Assembly: GCA_047967505.1 (NCBI GenBank)
Contig: CM106539.1
Strand: one strand, 5' to 3'
Origin: Dipteris shenzhenensis
Taxonomy: Eukaryota > Polypodiophyta > Polypodiopsida > Gleicheniales
Length of the DNA: 64,000 nt
This document shows, one piece after another, positions 12,905-25,450 of this stretch. Both the position numbers and the translations under genes were made by a program. Position 1 is the stretch's first letter; the number at the start of each line of letters is the position of its first letter. The notes under the pieces are model-generated. The model made no database searches and was not told where the DNA came from. It saw nothing but the letters and a program-made list of their open reading frames with translations.

Positions 12905-13073
12905 CCCCATAATTGATATTGGCAAAACTATTTTACATATTGTCTCATTCTCCTCATCTCACTTAATTCTTGTATATGTGGGCTTGCAAAAAATTATGTG
13001 CTTTGGTAATCATGGGTAATGTTTGGAAAGCAATGATGTACACCAAAATCTCACTTTCTGTATTCTCTGGTTT

Positions 13074-13340
13074 GCGTCTATCTACGCGTCTAAATGCGCG
13101 TCTGATTCTCAGTGTAAACGTCAAATAAACGCGCTAATACACGTGCAAATAGACGCGTTGATAAATGCGATGTTAGACGAGCCCGTATTTTCTCAGTTTA
13201 GACGCGCAAGTAGACGTGTTAATATACGCGCAAATAGACAAGTTGTTAGACGCGCTTTTAGACGCACTCGTAATTCCTCTACTAAAGCAATGCCTATAGA
13301 CGCGCCCGCTATTTTGCGCGTCTACCAAGCGCGTCTATAG
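13074..13340. repeat. TAGACGCG subterminal array, 3' side of CACTA
   Basis: At least a dozen TAGACGCG/CGCGTCTA words in both orientations follow the transposase stop by about 170 bp. They are succeeded by TTGCTTTGTGTTGTTGTGTG, which also follows the array at the left edge of the window. This shared outer border suggests the element end lies near 13,345-13,360. I could not find a matching CACTA-type terminal repeat at the 5' side, so exact ends remain open. Confidence 0.72.
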
Positions 13341-13578
13341 TTGCTTTGTGTTGTTGTGTGATCCAGTCATATGGGGAATAGTAGGACTTGGGATTTAAGG
13401 GAATTTGGAAAATTCCATGATAAAAGAAGGGAGTATGATTCCTGCAATTAGAAACAGTAAAGTTGAAGTTGTTCAATGGAATAAGGAAATGAATGATTCA
13501 AAGATATTAATGTTATACGATTCTGAATGTATCAAGGATCTTGGAAAGAGATGTGAAATAGAGTAGTAGAAAAGTAGG

Positions 13579-13579
<1 letters not shown>
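13341..13579. other. Short unannotated spacer
   Basis: AT-rich, no gene or repeat recognised beyond the 3' border motif of the CACTA array at its start. Confidence 0.4.
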
Positions 13580-13638
<59 letters not shown>

Positions 13639-13690
13639 CATATACATATACACATATGCATATACATACACACACACACATACATATACT
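13580..13690. repeat. (CA)n / (CATATA)n microsatellite
   Basis: About 26 CA units followed by mixed CATATA and CA units. Minus-strand open frames rich in Cys-Val arise from it. Confidence 0.96.
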
Positions 13691-15616
13691 TCTTTTTTGT
13701 ATTTCTTTTTTTCATTGACTTTGATAAGAACTTCGTAGATCTTATTGTCTAAGGGTGTGGAATACCCCCCTTGGAATTTTTTCTCTGATTTATAGTTTGC
13801 CATTAAGGCAATTGATGTACAGTGATAGTCATAAGCAAGCGAACAAAGCATGGCCAAAGCATAGTGAGACAATAGTCGAGCAAATCAACTACTCGTGGGC
13901 AGATTCAACAAGTAGAGTCGTGCAGTAGGTGAGTTGTTGGACGTGAGGAATTGAGAGTGGAGGCAAGATTCATGATGAGAGGTGTTGTAATTCTGTTCAT
14001 GGTGGTTTCATCCTTTTGCCCCTTTACATGACTAGCCTAGTCTAGAAAAGGAAATGTTGGTCTCTCCTTAAGCCACATGTACATGTTGGAACCCTTGGAT
14101 TTCCTATGATCTAAGGGCTCTAAATCCTTTTATTTTTGGAGGGAGTAGGGGGGGATGTTGTGTATAGAAACAGGTTTGCCTTTGCAGAGTATCAGACTTG
14201 CCATCTTTTGCGGGCATTTGTGGAATTTGGGTAATATCCCTGGCATTGATCAAGCTACTGTTCGACATAGATTAGATGTGGGGCAAGCTAGCATCGATGT
14301 AGTTGTTGGTGAAATTGGAACCATAGTCAATTTTCTCAAAGCTTGTTGCATGTAAATTGCGCACATTCATTGGAGTCGAGTAGATCTCCCCTACAAGCTA
14401 CTAATTATAAGAGTTAGACAGTAGTCACTGCATCTAGCACCTAGAAATCAATTGATTCGTAGTTACGATTTGAGAATCAAGGATTACTCCTAATATGCTT
14501 AAGTAGAAAGGAGTAGTAGTAGACACACAAAGCTCCTATCTCTTTGGCAAATGCTGCATTAAGCTCAAGAGCAAAGTTGCACTTATTCTCAACATTCTGC
14601 TTTTTGCCTCAATTTGGTCAACACTCCCAATTAGCCTTCTCCCCATGTAACTTTTTTATAAAACTTGCAATGATTTCATTCACTACGATTGCAACTCCAC
14701 GTGCCTTGTTATGATCATCCCGATAAAGATCCCCCTATATCTCATGAAGACATCACCTTGAGGCCTCTTCTAATGCTCTAGAGTTAATTACTTCAACTAA
14801 AAGGAATAAAAACAACCCTCTACTGTTCCAATATGGCATTGCAGAAGATATCTCCATGCCTTTGTGCATGCATTTTGACAATCAAGTACATCGATTTAGC
14901 AAAGCACGCCACAATGATCTCCTCATTGTTGATGCAGAGAAAATGCTTATGATTGTTACCCTTCTAAATACTTATCCATCCCACTTAGCAGTTCTTGTTA
15001 GATTGCCTCATTAAGTGCTTAGCATTGTGTCTTTTTAGTCGTGGCTTAGCATCTCCGTTTGTGTTGTCATCGTTTGCCCCATCTTTGCATGCAATTAGAT
15101 TAGCTTTTCTTACCTCTTCTAGACCCCTACTTCTAGTGGAGCTTGCTAGGAGATCCTTTGGATTGTGTCATTAATCACAATTTGCTTTGAATTTGTCTAC
15201 TAAATAAAACAAATCTTCTCAATTTCGTGTGCGAGTTTGTAGCAGATAGTTGGATCTTGCTACTCTAGCAGATTGATTCTCTCTCTTTTTCTCATTGAGT
15301 CTACATTATATCTATGCATTGATACTATGCTTCATGTTACTTCTATAATGCAACAAAGAAAATGAGAAAGGTTTCTAGTCCTTTCTATATGATGACTAGC
15401 CTAGTCCAAGTTCACAAATTTCAATTCACTAAAAACGTGTTTTTGTTGCTTTGTACAAACACACTTGCTACCAACAAAAGAAGCATATGAGCAAAACATT
15501 ATAGATAGACTTTCGAGATCTAAACTAAATAAAGTAAACATAAAGCTAAGTAGAAAATAGAACAAAAAGAAATAAAGTTGAAAACAAAAGCTCATATTGT
15601 AAATAACAGGAGAGGA
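13691..15616. other. Non-coding stretch, nothing recognised
   Basis: Carries one GGGTGTGGAATACCCCCC palindromic word at 13,753-13,770, the same kind that clusters at 63.3-63.6 kb. All frames are broken; no domain, tRNA or terminal repeat was seen. Confidence 0.4.
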
Positions 15617-15722
15617 AATGTGCCAACTCTCTGCATACATTACAAATGGATTTCCGTTCTTGGTTTTACAATGTGCCAACTCTCTGCATACATTACAAAT
15701 GGATTTCCGTTCTTGGTTTTAC
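15617..15722. repeat. Perfect 53-bp tandem duplication
   Basis: Two consecutive, identical 53-bp copies beginning AATGTGCCAACTCTCTGC, with no substitution between them. This implies a recent duplication or an assembly artefact. Confidence 0.93.
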
Positions 15723-16044
15723 AATGTTCTTATTTAAAGTCTCATTTTTAAAAATTTAAAAAATCATTATTTTGGGTTTTTTAGAAAGGGAAAAAGCTTG
15801 TTGTTCATTAATTGGGCGAGTTGGCAAAGCTATGGTCATCTCTAGATGCATTAATTCGAGCTTACCTTAATACCTTCGTTCGAAGCGTGCTGCAACTAAT
15901 TAATAGAGTTTTTTCACGCTGTGGGGACCTATCCTATTAGCACAAGTTATTCAGCCTCTCCCCTCGTAATATGATATTCCACCTCAGCGTACTAGCAAAA
16001 TTTGAAACCCTACCCTACCTCCACGCAAGAATAAAGGCTCAGCG

Positions 16045-16053
16045 AAACCCTAA
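16045..16053 (+). promoter_or_regulatory. Telo-box AAACCCTAA upstream of DCD gene
   Basis: The word AAACCCTAA sits just ahead of the predicted first exon; a related GAAACCCTACCCTACC lies about 40 bp upstream. Telo-boxes are frequent near the transcription start of plant housekeeping and growth-related genes (established knowledge). Position fits the 5' region of the neighbouring gene; function here is inferred. Confidence 0.5.
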
Positions 16054-16178
16054 TCCCGAGCTGCCCCCCCCTAACGTGCTTATTTTGGGAGGCTGTTGTA
16101 TCTTCTGGTGTTGGACGGTGTCTTGTTGATTTCTTGAAGCACCGCGACCGCGCAGGCACCTTGCTTCCCTTGCCCCAG

Positions 16179-16459
16179 GTAAGTATTCGCCTCCTGTTCT
16201 TGGAGATTCTACCTTCAACCCGCATTCTGCAGGCCTTCTGTCGCTCATCGTTTTTCTCTTCCGCGCCTCTGTCGGCGGCGTGCAGAACCCTTTTCGTTAT
16301 AGCTCCGTGGTGCTTGAGTTTGTCTCTGTGCGAATTCTTACTTTTCTTTGGGCGCGAGGTGGCCCACAATGCCTTCTAACCAGACGAGCGGTTGCTGAAT
16401 TATTCGATGGTTTCTTTGTTGTCATGTCATCTTACGGGTAATTGAGTCTTTGTAAATAG
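16179..16459 (+). other. Probable 5'UTR intron of DCD gene
   Basis: A strong donor (CCCCAG/GTAAGT) and an acceptor (TGTAAATAG/GG) bound 281 bp upstream of the start codon. The intervening sequence is T-rich. Inferred from splice signals alone; cDNA would settle it. Confidence 0.5.
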
Positions 16460-16493
16460 GGTTCGCGGGATTCTGCCGGAGAAGTTTCTTCTC

Positions 16494-19400
16494 ATGGGGA
16501 AGGGAAGAAAATTTCCCAGATTCAAGCGCAACAAGGTGAATCCTGAGAATGCAAAGGTAAAGACAGAGCAGGTAGTGGTGGAGGCACAGAAGGAGCCATC
16601 TGTGGAAGGTACTGAAGTGCCCATTGAGCCAGCCAAGCAGGTGAAAGATGCAGCTTCTGAGGGAACCGCCTTGGCAGAAAGTGATGGACCCGACAAGGGT
16701 ACGAACGATAAGGAAGTGAAAGCGAAGGACGATGAAGGGAAGGGTATTAAAGAGAAGAAGGGTAAGCCGAGGCGTGGCAAAGGAAAAATTGTCAAGGATG
16801 TGAGTAAGCCTGCATCAGCGAGCCTCAAGGAAGTGGACGTCGCAGGGGTAATTTTTATGTGTAACACTGCCACTAAGAAGGATTGTTTCAAGTATCGGGT
16901 GTTTGGCCTGCCAGAGGCCAAGAAAAACATCGTGGAGCGGGTAACAAAGGGGATAAAGTTGTTTCTGTTCGATTTTGACCAAAGGGTTCTGTATGGTATA
17001 TACAAGGCGAGCTCTCCTGGTGGAATGAATCTCGAACCAGATGCCTTCAAAGATTCTGATAGGAAGTTTCCAGCTCAGGTTTTAACTTTCTTCCACTAGA
17101 GCCTTCTTTGTTAATGCAATGTAGCGTTAGTGTTGAATGGTTGTTGCATTCCGTCTTTAATTTCACGTCTGGGATCCCAAGCATGTTTATATCTCTTAGT
17201 TTTTTTTTTCGACGCACTCTGGTTGAATATAATTAAGATGTTGTAGAGTTGGTTCCGATTTGGAAGGCTGAATGGTTGTTTTTAACTCACTATGTTTCAC
17301 TGCCAGCTAGTGTACTGTTGTAGTTTTATGCTAATAGAGACACATGTGTGTATCGGAGTAATCTTTCTGAAGACAATCTTTGATTTCTGGATTCCTTCCT
17401 TGTGAGACAGTATGACAGTGTTCTCTGCGGTGCTTCTTCCTCACGTTTTTTTTTTGTTAGGGGACAAGTTTGGTTTGCTAAATGTTTCAACATTGCATGA
17501 TGTTATGGTTTGCAATCTTGCTGATATTGCCATAAATTCTTTCTATCTTACTGAAAGAAAGAATTTATGGCAATTATCTTTCTATCTTGATGATAGGAAT
17601 AATTTATTGCAATCGGTTTAATCTTGCTCATAAATTCTTTCCATCTTGCTGATAAATTATTACAATCTTTCTGATAAATTCTTACGCTCTTGCTCATATT
17701 GTGATAATTGTGATGGAGTTTAAGGCTTGCTGATATTGCAATAAACGGCTTAAGTGCGTGCTGCCCTGTTAGCTAGTTTGTCTAATAGAAATGTGAATGA
17801 GGAGAATGCAGACTACGTTCTGATTAGTCTTCTCCTCCTGCACCGGCCTTTGTCATGATTGAGTGTGCCTGTCATCTTCGTAGTGTTGACGGAAACTGAG
17901 TATGAAGAATAAATGGATGGTGGGTGTGAAGATAGGTGTGTGACAGCATGTCTATAGTAGTGTCTGCAGCGCTAGTTCCTGCTATGTGTGATGGGCTCAA
18001 GGTTTTCAACCTTGTGACCGTCATAAGATTGAAACTGCGCTTCTTGTGTTTTCAGAGGAGTTTGGGCTCGTGTTTGTGGATTCATCTACATATATGCTAA
18101 ATGTTTCAACTTTTGTGCTGGCAGGTTCGGTTCCGTATTCACAAGGATTGTTTGCCAATTGAAGAGAATCTCTTCAAGCAAGCTATCAAGGACAACTATT
18201 ATGGTCGCAACAAATTCAACTGTGAATTGAATGCTGAACAAGTATGTCTTTCTATCACATTGTATAAGTGTTTTGAATTGAAGACATTTTCTCCATGTGT
18301 GTGACAGGGTGTGTCCTAGTATAGGTGTAATTGTGGAAGCTGGTTTTTATATCTATATGTCTACATCTTGATGGCGTCTTCTTCAGCTTCTTTAGACATG
18401 GTAGCTTGGCTTGCACCGCTTGCATTGATTTAACCTCTCTTAGCTGTTTCTAGAGTAGATGCTCTCATACTATATGAATGGCTGTGGCTATCATTATATT
18501 GTGCAATGTCATTGAGTGCTCAGTTAAAGTGGCCTCAAATTGCTCATTACCATTACTTGCATTTTCCACAATGCCAAGGGATTTATTGCATTGTCGTGTC
18601 AAGTCTATTAGATTCTCTCCTTGGGTTTTGCTCAACCCATATTAAGCCTTCCAAATTGTGCTTTGCTGTGCCTCGTGAAGGGACCTGAACTTTGCTTTCG
18701 GGCTTTGAAATTGAGTTTTGTCTGAGCAAGTGCTGATGCATTCAGTTTCAGGGTTGCATGTGGATTCTCTCATTCAAGTAGTTCTGTTTTGTAAACTTCC
18801 AGAAAGATCCTATTTGTTTTTGTTTTGTTGCTTTTGTGTTTAACTACTCCTTTTCTATCAATTGCTCTCTGTGCATGGTGGGGACCTCATATTAGTGCTG
18901 ATATTTTTATGCTCGCGCTAAATCTCTCTGCGTCAATTGGTTTTTGCATCAATGTAGGTAGGGCTTGGTCTGATTGCCTTCCTTGGGAAGCTTATTCTTT
19001 CCTTGTGTCAGAAATGTGGCCATTCTGCAGCTGCATTGAATCTGGGGATTCTGCAGCACTATTGTATGCCCACTGGGCAAAAGGAATCTCTCGTATACTG
19101 CCCTGGCTTGCAGCGCACCTCGTTTTAAACATTGAATGATAAAGGGCGGGTGAGTTTGTGAATGGTAAAAAGCTGCCCTTGTAGCAGGCATGTTCTTGAA
19201 CTGTTGCACTGAGCACAGGAGCGTATGGTTGGTCTCAATGTGAGGGTGCTCGATGACTGATATCTCCGTAGCCACTTGAAAGTGGTAGGTTCATTGAAAT
19301 GTGTGATACCAAAAGCCTGCTGTACCTGAGCTATCTTTTTGCTATTGATTTGTTTCCTTCTAACTACTTGTCCAATAATTGTTCTTTGCACTGTTAGTGT

Positions 19401-22400
19401 TACTTGCAGGCTTGTCAGTTCATACATGCATTCATGCCGTACTGATTCTGTAGATTCTCCCGCAAAGATTTAGGTTTTCTGGGCAAGATATTTTTATTGC
19501 AGTACTGCACTGGCTTTACCCGACCCAGTTTGCAACACAGAATCAGAAACAGTGGGCTAATGCTTGACTCATGAATAATAATTAATGTAGCCGACTTTAT
19601 TCAAAACAACTTGCAAAGAAAAAATTTGGTAGGAGCCCTTGTATTGCAGAAGCATGAGGCAGGGTGATGATACTTGAGAGAAGATTGTTATGCCTTGTGA
19701 TCCCATGTGAATGCTGAAGCAGGTGGGGAGAAGGTTCGTGGTAGTGCTCAAACAGTTGATAGGGGGAAGGTTTCTGAGAGCTCAATTGTCATGTGGTTCT
19801 CTTCCTCTTTCATACCAGAGATAAAATATTTAAGCTCATGTGATCTGCTTCAGTGTATGGACTGCGCAAACAGTTTAATTAGATGATGTGCCGTTTGAGG
19901 TTTTGCTGGTGAGTGGCAAGGTCAGTTAGTGCTCCAATATTTTGTTACATGCTCTTTCCTTTTTTTTTTGATTGACAATAAGGTTTGATAGCATCATCAC
20001 AGTGCTTTCTAAACCAGAATAATAAATTTAGTTGCTACCTGTGTGGTTATGGTTTTGTTTCTTTCTCATCCTGGTTTTGGATCATGTTATTCAGTTGGGT
20101 GCTCATGTTACAATTTTGTGACCTAATCATTGTCAACTTCTACCCTTATGTAGTCCATCTTTGCAACCTGTGCATGTATCATCAATAATCTTCCCTTACT
20201 GCAGTGTAAAGCCTTCTGTACCAAGCTTGGATTTAACCATCACAATGAAGAAATTTACTTGTTTGGACAGCGAGGTGATTTTGGGCTTTTACCACGACCA
20301 AGACGCCTCTGTAATTTATGAAAACATGGCTCTCGTTTTCACCCAGGTGCATAAAGGAGATAACAAAGTTGTTTAAGTACTCGCTTCTCATGTCCTTCAT
20401 GCAATATTTGGATGGTAGCATAGAGCACACTGCAAACATGTTTGTGTTTTGAAGGCATATCGCGTTCAAATGTTAGTTTTTGTGGGTTCACATGTTCGGA
20501 TGCTGATAAGCTAACAAGATGTAGAGTGCATTTCTACCTGCCTCTAGCAATTCCAAGTCATTCCACATCAATGACTTTTTGGATAAGAAGGGCCTTTTTA
20601 GTTTCACAGGTGAAGCATGCGAATGAAGTGGGTTTGCCATGTGGCTTTCGTGTTATGTAGCTCAATTATTTTTCAGTAAGTGTTATTGAAAAGCTTATGG
20701 ACATTTCACAATGTAGTAGATAGTGTGATATTAATGCAGAGGTGAGGGAAGTGGGAAAAGGTGGGATATGCCATCGCCATGGGAAAAGGCGGGATGTGCC
20801 ATGAAATGCAGAATGTGAAATGATGGCATGCTGCGCATTGAATTGGGACTTAAGTTTAGAAAGATGGGATGCATCTTGAATGATAAAACGTGCAAGATGT
20901 CATTCTTGTGCATTGAGGTTTTTGCCAATGTCTAGCAGTCTGGAATGACTGCTGATTTTTTCGTCTTTGACCATTTACCACTAATGAAAGTCCAAACTAC
21001 ACAACCTTTGTGATTGATTCTTTTACCATTCACTCGTCTAGGGAATACTTCAAACCATTTTCTTGGACTTTGGCCTTCAATGTGAAGCATTACTATGGAA
21101 AAAAAACATACACCATGGTTTGAGTTGTTGCAGTTTGTGCTACATAATTTAGCAACAGCAGTTTTTTGGTATATTTTCTGATTGGCCAGAAAAGCCAATT
21201 TTTTTTGCTACTGTTCTGGTGCATGGGATTTGATTGAGAAGCCTTGACAGTCTCTGTTAGAACTGAAAAGCTGGACGGATAGAAACTGAGCCTGGCCTTG
21301 GCCATTTATATAGCTGGAGTAGGCATGTGCAGACATGTGATTTTCTAATAATCTTAGGTGTATGTGTGCCTATAATATTCATTGGAGAGATGGGGAGTTG
21401 AATGGGATTTTGTATGTAAGCCTCACTTTTCTGACGAGTGATGCAATATTGTTATTTTTTGATGGATGCAATACTCTTAGATTTGTGGCCCAAATGTGCA
21501 TCCTATTGGATCAATGTGCATGCGGTTGTGAGAATTTTGATGGACCTGTGTGATAATGTCACTATGCATGGTGGGAGTTAAGGATTGAAATTCTACTGGT
21601 GGTCTTGACCTCTATTTTTATTTAGCGGTCGCTTTTTCCCAACCTCATATCCATACATGGTGGGAAGATGAGGTTTGAAGAAGGCCTATATGAAATAAAT
21701 GCCAAGTCTCAATTCATCTTGATTAAGCATTCTGGAGATCTCTATGCATTAAGGACGTCCCCTCTTTCTCGTTTGGAGTGCCTCCAAACGAGACTGAATG
21801 ACATTTTATTTTATGCCTTACTTTGATAAAGATCAATTATGTGTAAAGAAGAAATCAGTTATGAATGTATCTAGTCAAAACTAGAAGCTACTAGTCTCAA
21901 GGAAGTTATCTTGTTGGATTTTGAGCAGGTTCAGAAACTCATGCAGTTGTTTCGCCCACTTGATGCCCGAGGACTGCCAAAGCCAAAGCCTGGAAAGGAT
22001 TCCAGGCGGGAATTGTTTGCCAAAAGCAATGTTTCTCGGGGCCCCCCAAAGCGGGGCCCACCACCTCGAGGTTCTGGCCCAAGGTATCCCAGGGAACCTT
22101 ATCACAGGGAATATGCACCTGTACGTCCTAGAGAGCGGATTCCTTCTGAATTGGAGCTGCGAAGGCTAGAACAGTCTAGAAACGGAATTGGAGCTCCTCA
22201 GGACCTTTATCCCCTTCCACAGGTGGTTCCAAACCCAGATATAGAGCTTTTGGAAGCTGAAGCTCTCTACAGGCAGAGGCTTCAGATCAGACAAATGCAG
22301 GAGGCTCGGATAGATGCATTGGACAGAAGGGGTTATACATTGGATCCTCTAATGGATGCGTCAATGAGACAGACTGCTATTCCCAGTGAGATATCACGCA

Positions 22401-22600
22401 AGAGAGCTCTGGATGATGTATATGCAGATGAACGTGCTCTTGGGCTTGTCTTACCCAAGAGATCTTTACTGCAGGATGATCTCTACAGAGACATTGACTA
22501 TCAGAGAGAGATTCCGGCCAGCAGCTACTTGGATGGTTTGCATGCTCTCCCTGCTACATACGAATCAATGACTTCTCAGCAGCCCTGGCGCTACCTGTGA
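16494..22600 (+). CDS. DCD (development and cell death) domain protein
   Basis: Coding exons 16494-17078, 18125-18241 and 21929-22600 join in phase at CAG/GTTTTA, CAG/GTTCGG, GAACAA/GTATGT and GAGCAG/GTTCAG to give 457 residues. Residues 1-116 are a charged, low-complexity tail rich in Lys and Glu. Residues about 117-246 are a complete DCD domain: GVIFMCN at its start, [29 protein letters not shown] across the first junction, and LFRPLD at the end. DCD proteins are plant-specific and linked to stress, hormone response and programmed cell death; the molecular activity is unsettled. The C-terminal 210 residues hold an Arg/Pro/Gly-rich segment (about 265-305, [12 protein letters not shown]) and acidic-basic helices rich in Leu, Arg and Glu. 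The start is the first ATG after a probable 5'UTR intron (16179-16459, CCCAG/GTAAGT to AAATAG/GG). The 3.7 kb last intron is long but carries no recognised gene. No break was found, so this looks functional. Confidence 0.93.
17527..17573. other. Perfect 17-bp stem hairpin in DCD intron
   Basis: TTGCCATAAATTCTTTC is followed after a 13-nt loop by its exact reverse complement. Shorter variants of the words CTTGCTGATA and ATAAATTCTT repeat on to 17,690. Probably a local inverted duplication; a small RNA role is possible but unsupported. Confidence 0.8.
18242..21928 (+). other. Large third intron of DCD gene
   Basis: The DCD domain reads straight across this 3687-bp gap, so no coding exon is missing. 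All open frames inside are short and mutually inconsistent. I see no transposase, RT or terminal repeats within it. Confidence 0.7.
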
Positions 22601-22835
22601 CAAGTTAGTGCAATGATAGAACTCATGGTATAGACTTCAGACTGAATTATCAGACTCTTGTTTAAATTGGATGAGTGATTGAATGCCTGTTTTTTTTTGG
22701 AACACTTGAACTAATGGTTGCTTGCTGCAGAAATAGGCAGATAATATTTCTCCTACAAGTCTGGCCTGGCTGTTTGAAACACAGTTCCTTGAGAGAAGTG
22801 CTGCTGCTGGTTGTCAATGTTTTGGTGAAGGCATC
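22601..22835. other. Probable 3'UTR of DCD gene
   Basis: T-rich sequence directly after the stop codon with no open frame. A canonical AATAAA is not obvious, so the transcript end is not fixed. Confidence 0.4.
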
Positions 22836-23100
22836 ATTCTGCTAGGTAGTAGTGTAAATGATAAGTGTCTTGGTTGCAGCAGGCCAAATGGCCCATTGGT
22901 GTGGTGATGTGATGTTGTCTACTAATGAAGCTTTGTTGTAGAGATGCCATGTAAATGCTCAGCCATGGCTCGTTTATTCTGCTAGAAAGTAGTATAAATG
23001 ATAGGGTGTGTGCCATCTTTGCTGCGGCAGGCTGAATACCGTGGCCTATTGGTGTGATGTGATGTGATGTTAAGCGTTGTAGAGATGATGTGCAAATGCA
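22836..23100. repeat. Diverged tandem duplication, period about 140 bp
   Basis: CATTCTGCTAGGTAGTAGTG and TATTCTGCTAGAAAGTAGTA open two successive copies; both continue with AAATGATA, CAG-rich and GGTGTGATGTGATG words and end with TTGTAGAGATG. Non-coding. Confidence 0.75.
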
Positions 23101-24011
23101 TGGACGTGATACTCATATAGGCATGCACCTGCACTCTTGATGGTTTGTCTTGTGCATGTGTGAGGGGGAGAGTTTGCTCATGAGGGTTAAGTACACGGGT
23201 AGTTTACTCAACACGTAAAATGTATACGCGTGCATGTATACTGCACATGCAGCTGGCTAGTGAAATAGCGCACACTGAGCTGTCTGTATGCAAGTATTCC
23301 TTGTTGCATGTTGCACTGTGGTATTGCATTTTGAAGATTGTGATCACTTATGGGCGAGATGTGAATGAATATGATTCTAGCTCCCCAGGTTATATATGTG
23401 TTTGTATGGCTCAATGCCTTGGTTCTATGTACAAAATTTTAATCTGATGTTCATATCCTATGACCCAGCTCTCAAGTTTCATGTTTTATGCATATTCCAT
23501 GTATCTGCATGCCCTTTCTATTGCCAAAATAATCTGAAAGTATCAATTATTCACACCCGAATTTGACACTGGTAATGGTAGTTTTGCTCAATGATTGTCA
23601 AGTAGTTCAATGTATGCTTACTAAATCTGCATGTTAGTTTTTAGCCATCAAAGTGATTCGCTACTGTTATCTTAGTAAGCATGGAACTAACCATTAGTGC
23701 AAAATATCTAAGGACAAACATGGCAATTTATAGCGAAGGCAAATGTGGTGTTAGTAGTAGTGTAGTACCCTACCACTTTTGTATGGAAAGGCTGTGCCCA
23801 AAGGCACTATGGTCGTCTTAATAAGTATGGAACTAACTATTAGTACTACTCAAAGATGGTTGGATGCACTCTTAATAATTGCAAAGGGGTGTTAAATTAT
23901 CTAAAGACAAACATGTCAATTTGTGGCTAAGGCCAACCAGGTGTCAGTGTAAGAGAGTATTCTACTGTTTTCTCGTGGAAGGGCTGTGCTCAAAGGCAAA
24001 GGAGGTGCTAG
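23101..24011. other. Intergenic, no gene recognised
   Basis: AT-rich with only short frames. A phrase like AAGACAAACATGTCAATTTG (23,902) resembles AAGGACAAACATGGCAATTT (23,710), a loose duplication about 190 bp apart. Confidence 0.45.
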
Positions 24012-24275
24012 TCAAAGTGGAATACCCTTCCACTATTGTAGATGGATTTTCTCAATGTGTAAGTGCATTTGTTTAAAGTTGGAAGTGGAGTAGGTCCGAT
24101 TGGAAGTGAAATGGTATTACTCTCTTTCAAATGGGGCATTCAGTCAAAGTGGAGTACCCTTCCACTATTGTAGATGGATCTTCTAGATATGTAAGTCCAT
24201 TTGTTTAAAGTTGAAAGTGGAATAGGTCCGATTGGAAGTGAAATGGTATTACTCTCTTTCAAATGGGGCTTTCAT
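24012..24275. repeat. 132-bp tandem duplication
   Basis: Two head-to-tail copies start with TCAAAGTGGAATACCCTTCC and TCAAAGTGGAGTACCCTTCC and remain alignable to CTCTTTCAAATGGGGC in both. A few substitutions separate them. Confidence 0.9.
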
Positions 24276-25450
24276 TGGAGCTATAATAGGGCTTATACTT
24301 TCCCCTCTCCTCCAGCTGTTTGGTTTGAGTAGGGAGAGACCAATAGCTTGGAAGTGTGAAGACACTAATGGCATTGTGGGGCATTCATTGGAGGCATTTG
24401 AAGAGGGCTTAGAAGGCAGCTAGTAATTTAAAACACTTCAAATTAGAATCTGTTGCTGATCTTACACTGTCAAGCAATATCTACTATTGTACATATATAT
24501 TCTCCATTAGTCTCAATGTTGTTTTGAGTGCTTAATGTGTTGAACAGAAGTTGGTGGTATCATTTATTCCTGTGTTGGTGGAATGTTTCACCTCTTTGAT
24601 ATGCTATTATAATCTGTAACAAATATACGAGGCACCTCAGTAACCCATAATAAGAAATGTACAAGGAGCCTACATCAGTGCCCTTTTTCAAAGAGTGAAG
24701 GGATCAAAAGGAAGGCAACTCAATTATTGGGTGCCAACTGTGCAGGGAAAACCCAAGGCCTGCATTGTGATTCAATAAGCAACAGTTGGGCACCAAGTGT
24801 GCTGAGATGAGTAAAGGCATGCATGAAAAGCAGCCTGCCAAATTAACAACATGGCGAACTCAGATGGAATAACAACTCAATTACTTGGCCCTTTGTTGCC
24901 AATCTTCAATTATCACAGTATAGGATAGGTGGTGTTGAACTATGAATACTCTAGCTTGGCTTGTTCGGCCTTTGTCCTATGTCCTTCTAGTGTTTTGAGT
25001 GTATCTTGTAGCTTAATTGGTCCTTGTCTTATACACTTTGTTACACTTTGTAGCTTGGAGGAAGTATATGCAACACTAACTTGGCAATTTGGGACGAATC
25101 TAAATTTTTGACTAATTTTGCAAATTGAATTCTAATTACTTACACCTTTGTGAGGAGATATTCCATGGAAAATCTCTTGTGCATATAAAGATCTGCCTCA
25201 AGGATGAGTATTCTTGTTCATCACCTTATGCACCTTTTTTCACCAACCAACCTATCAGCTAGTTGAATGTGACAATCACCAATTACACTACCCAAATTTC
25301 GTATTGCAATTGGTGTTCTCAATGTCCTCTACTCTTACCTTGCTCCACTAGTGTCTTAGAATACCAATTGACTTTTGTACTTGTATCTTCTAAAGATATT
25401 TACACCCATCGAGCTTTTTGATCTCCCTAAAAGTTGGGGATCGGCAAATT
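24276..25450. other. Intergenic, no gene recognised
   Basis: Short frames only. One 63-codon frame running in from the duplicated block has a hydrophobic stretch (GAIIGLILSPLLQLFGL) but no other support. Confidence 0.4.

Noticed and set aside
8924-13340. TAGACGCG arrays as a CRISPR-like array
   Set aside because: Repeat units occur in both orientations with irregular spacing, no unique spacers and no cas genes; context is a plant transposon.
17412-21553. Short frames in DCD introns as extra exons
   Set aside because: The DCD domain is complete across the chosen junctions and none of these frames adds a recognisable segment.
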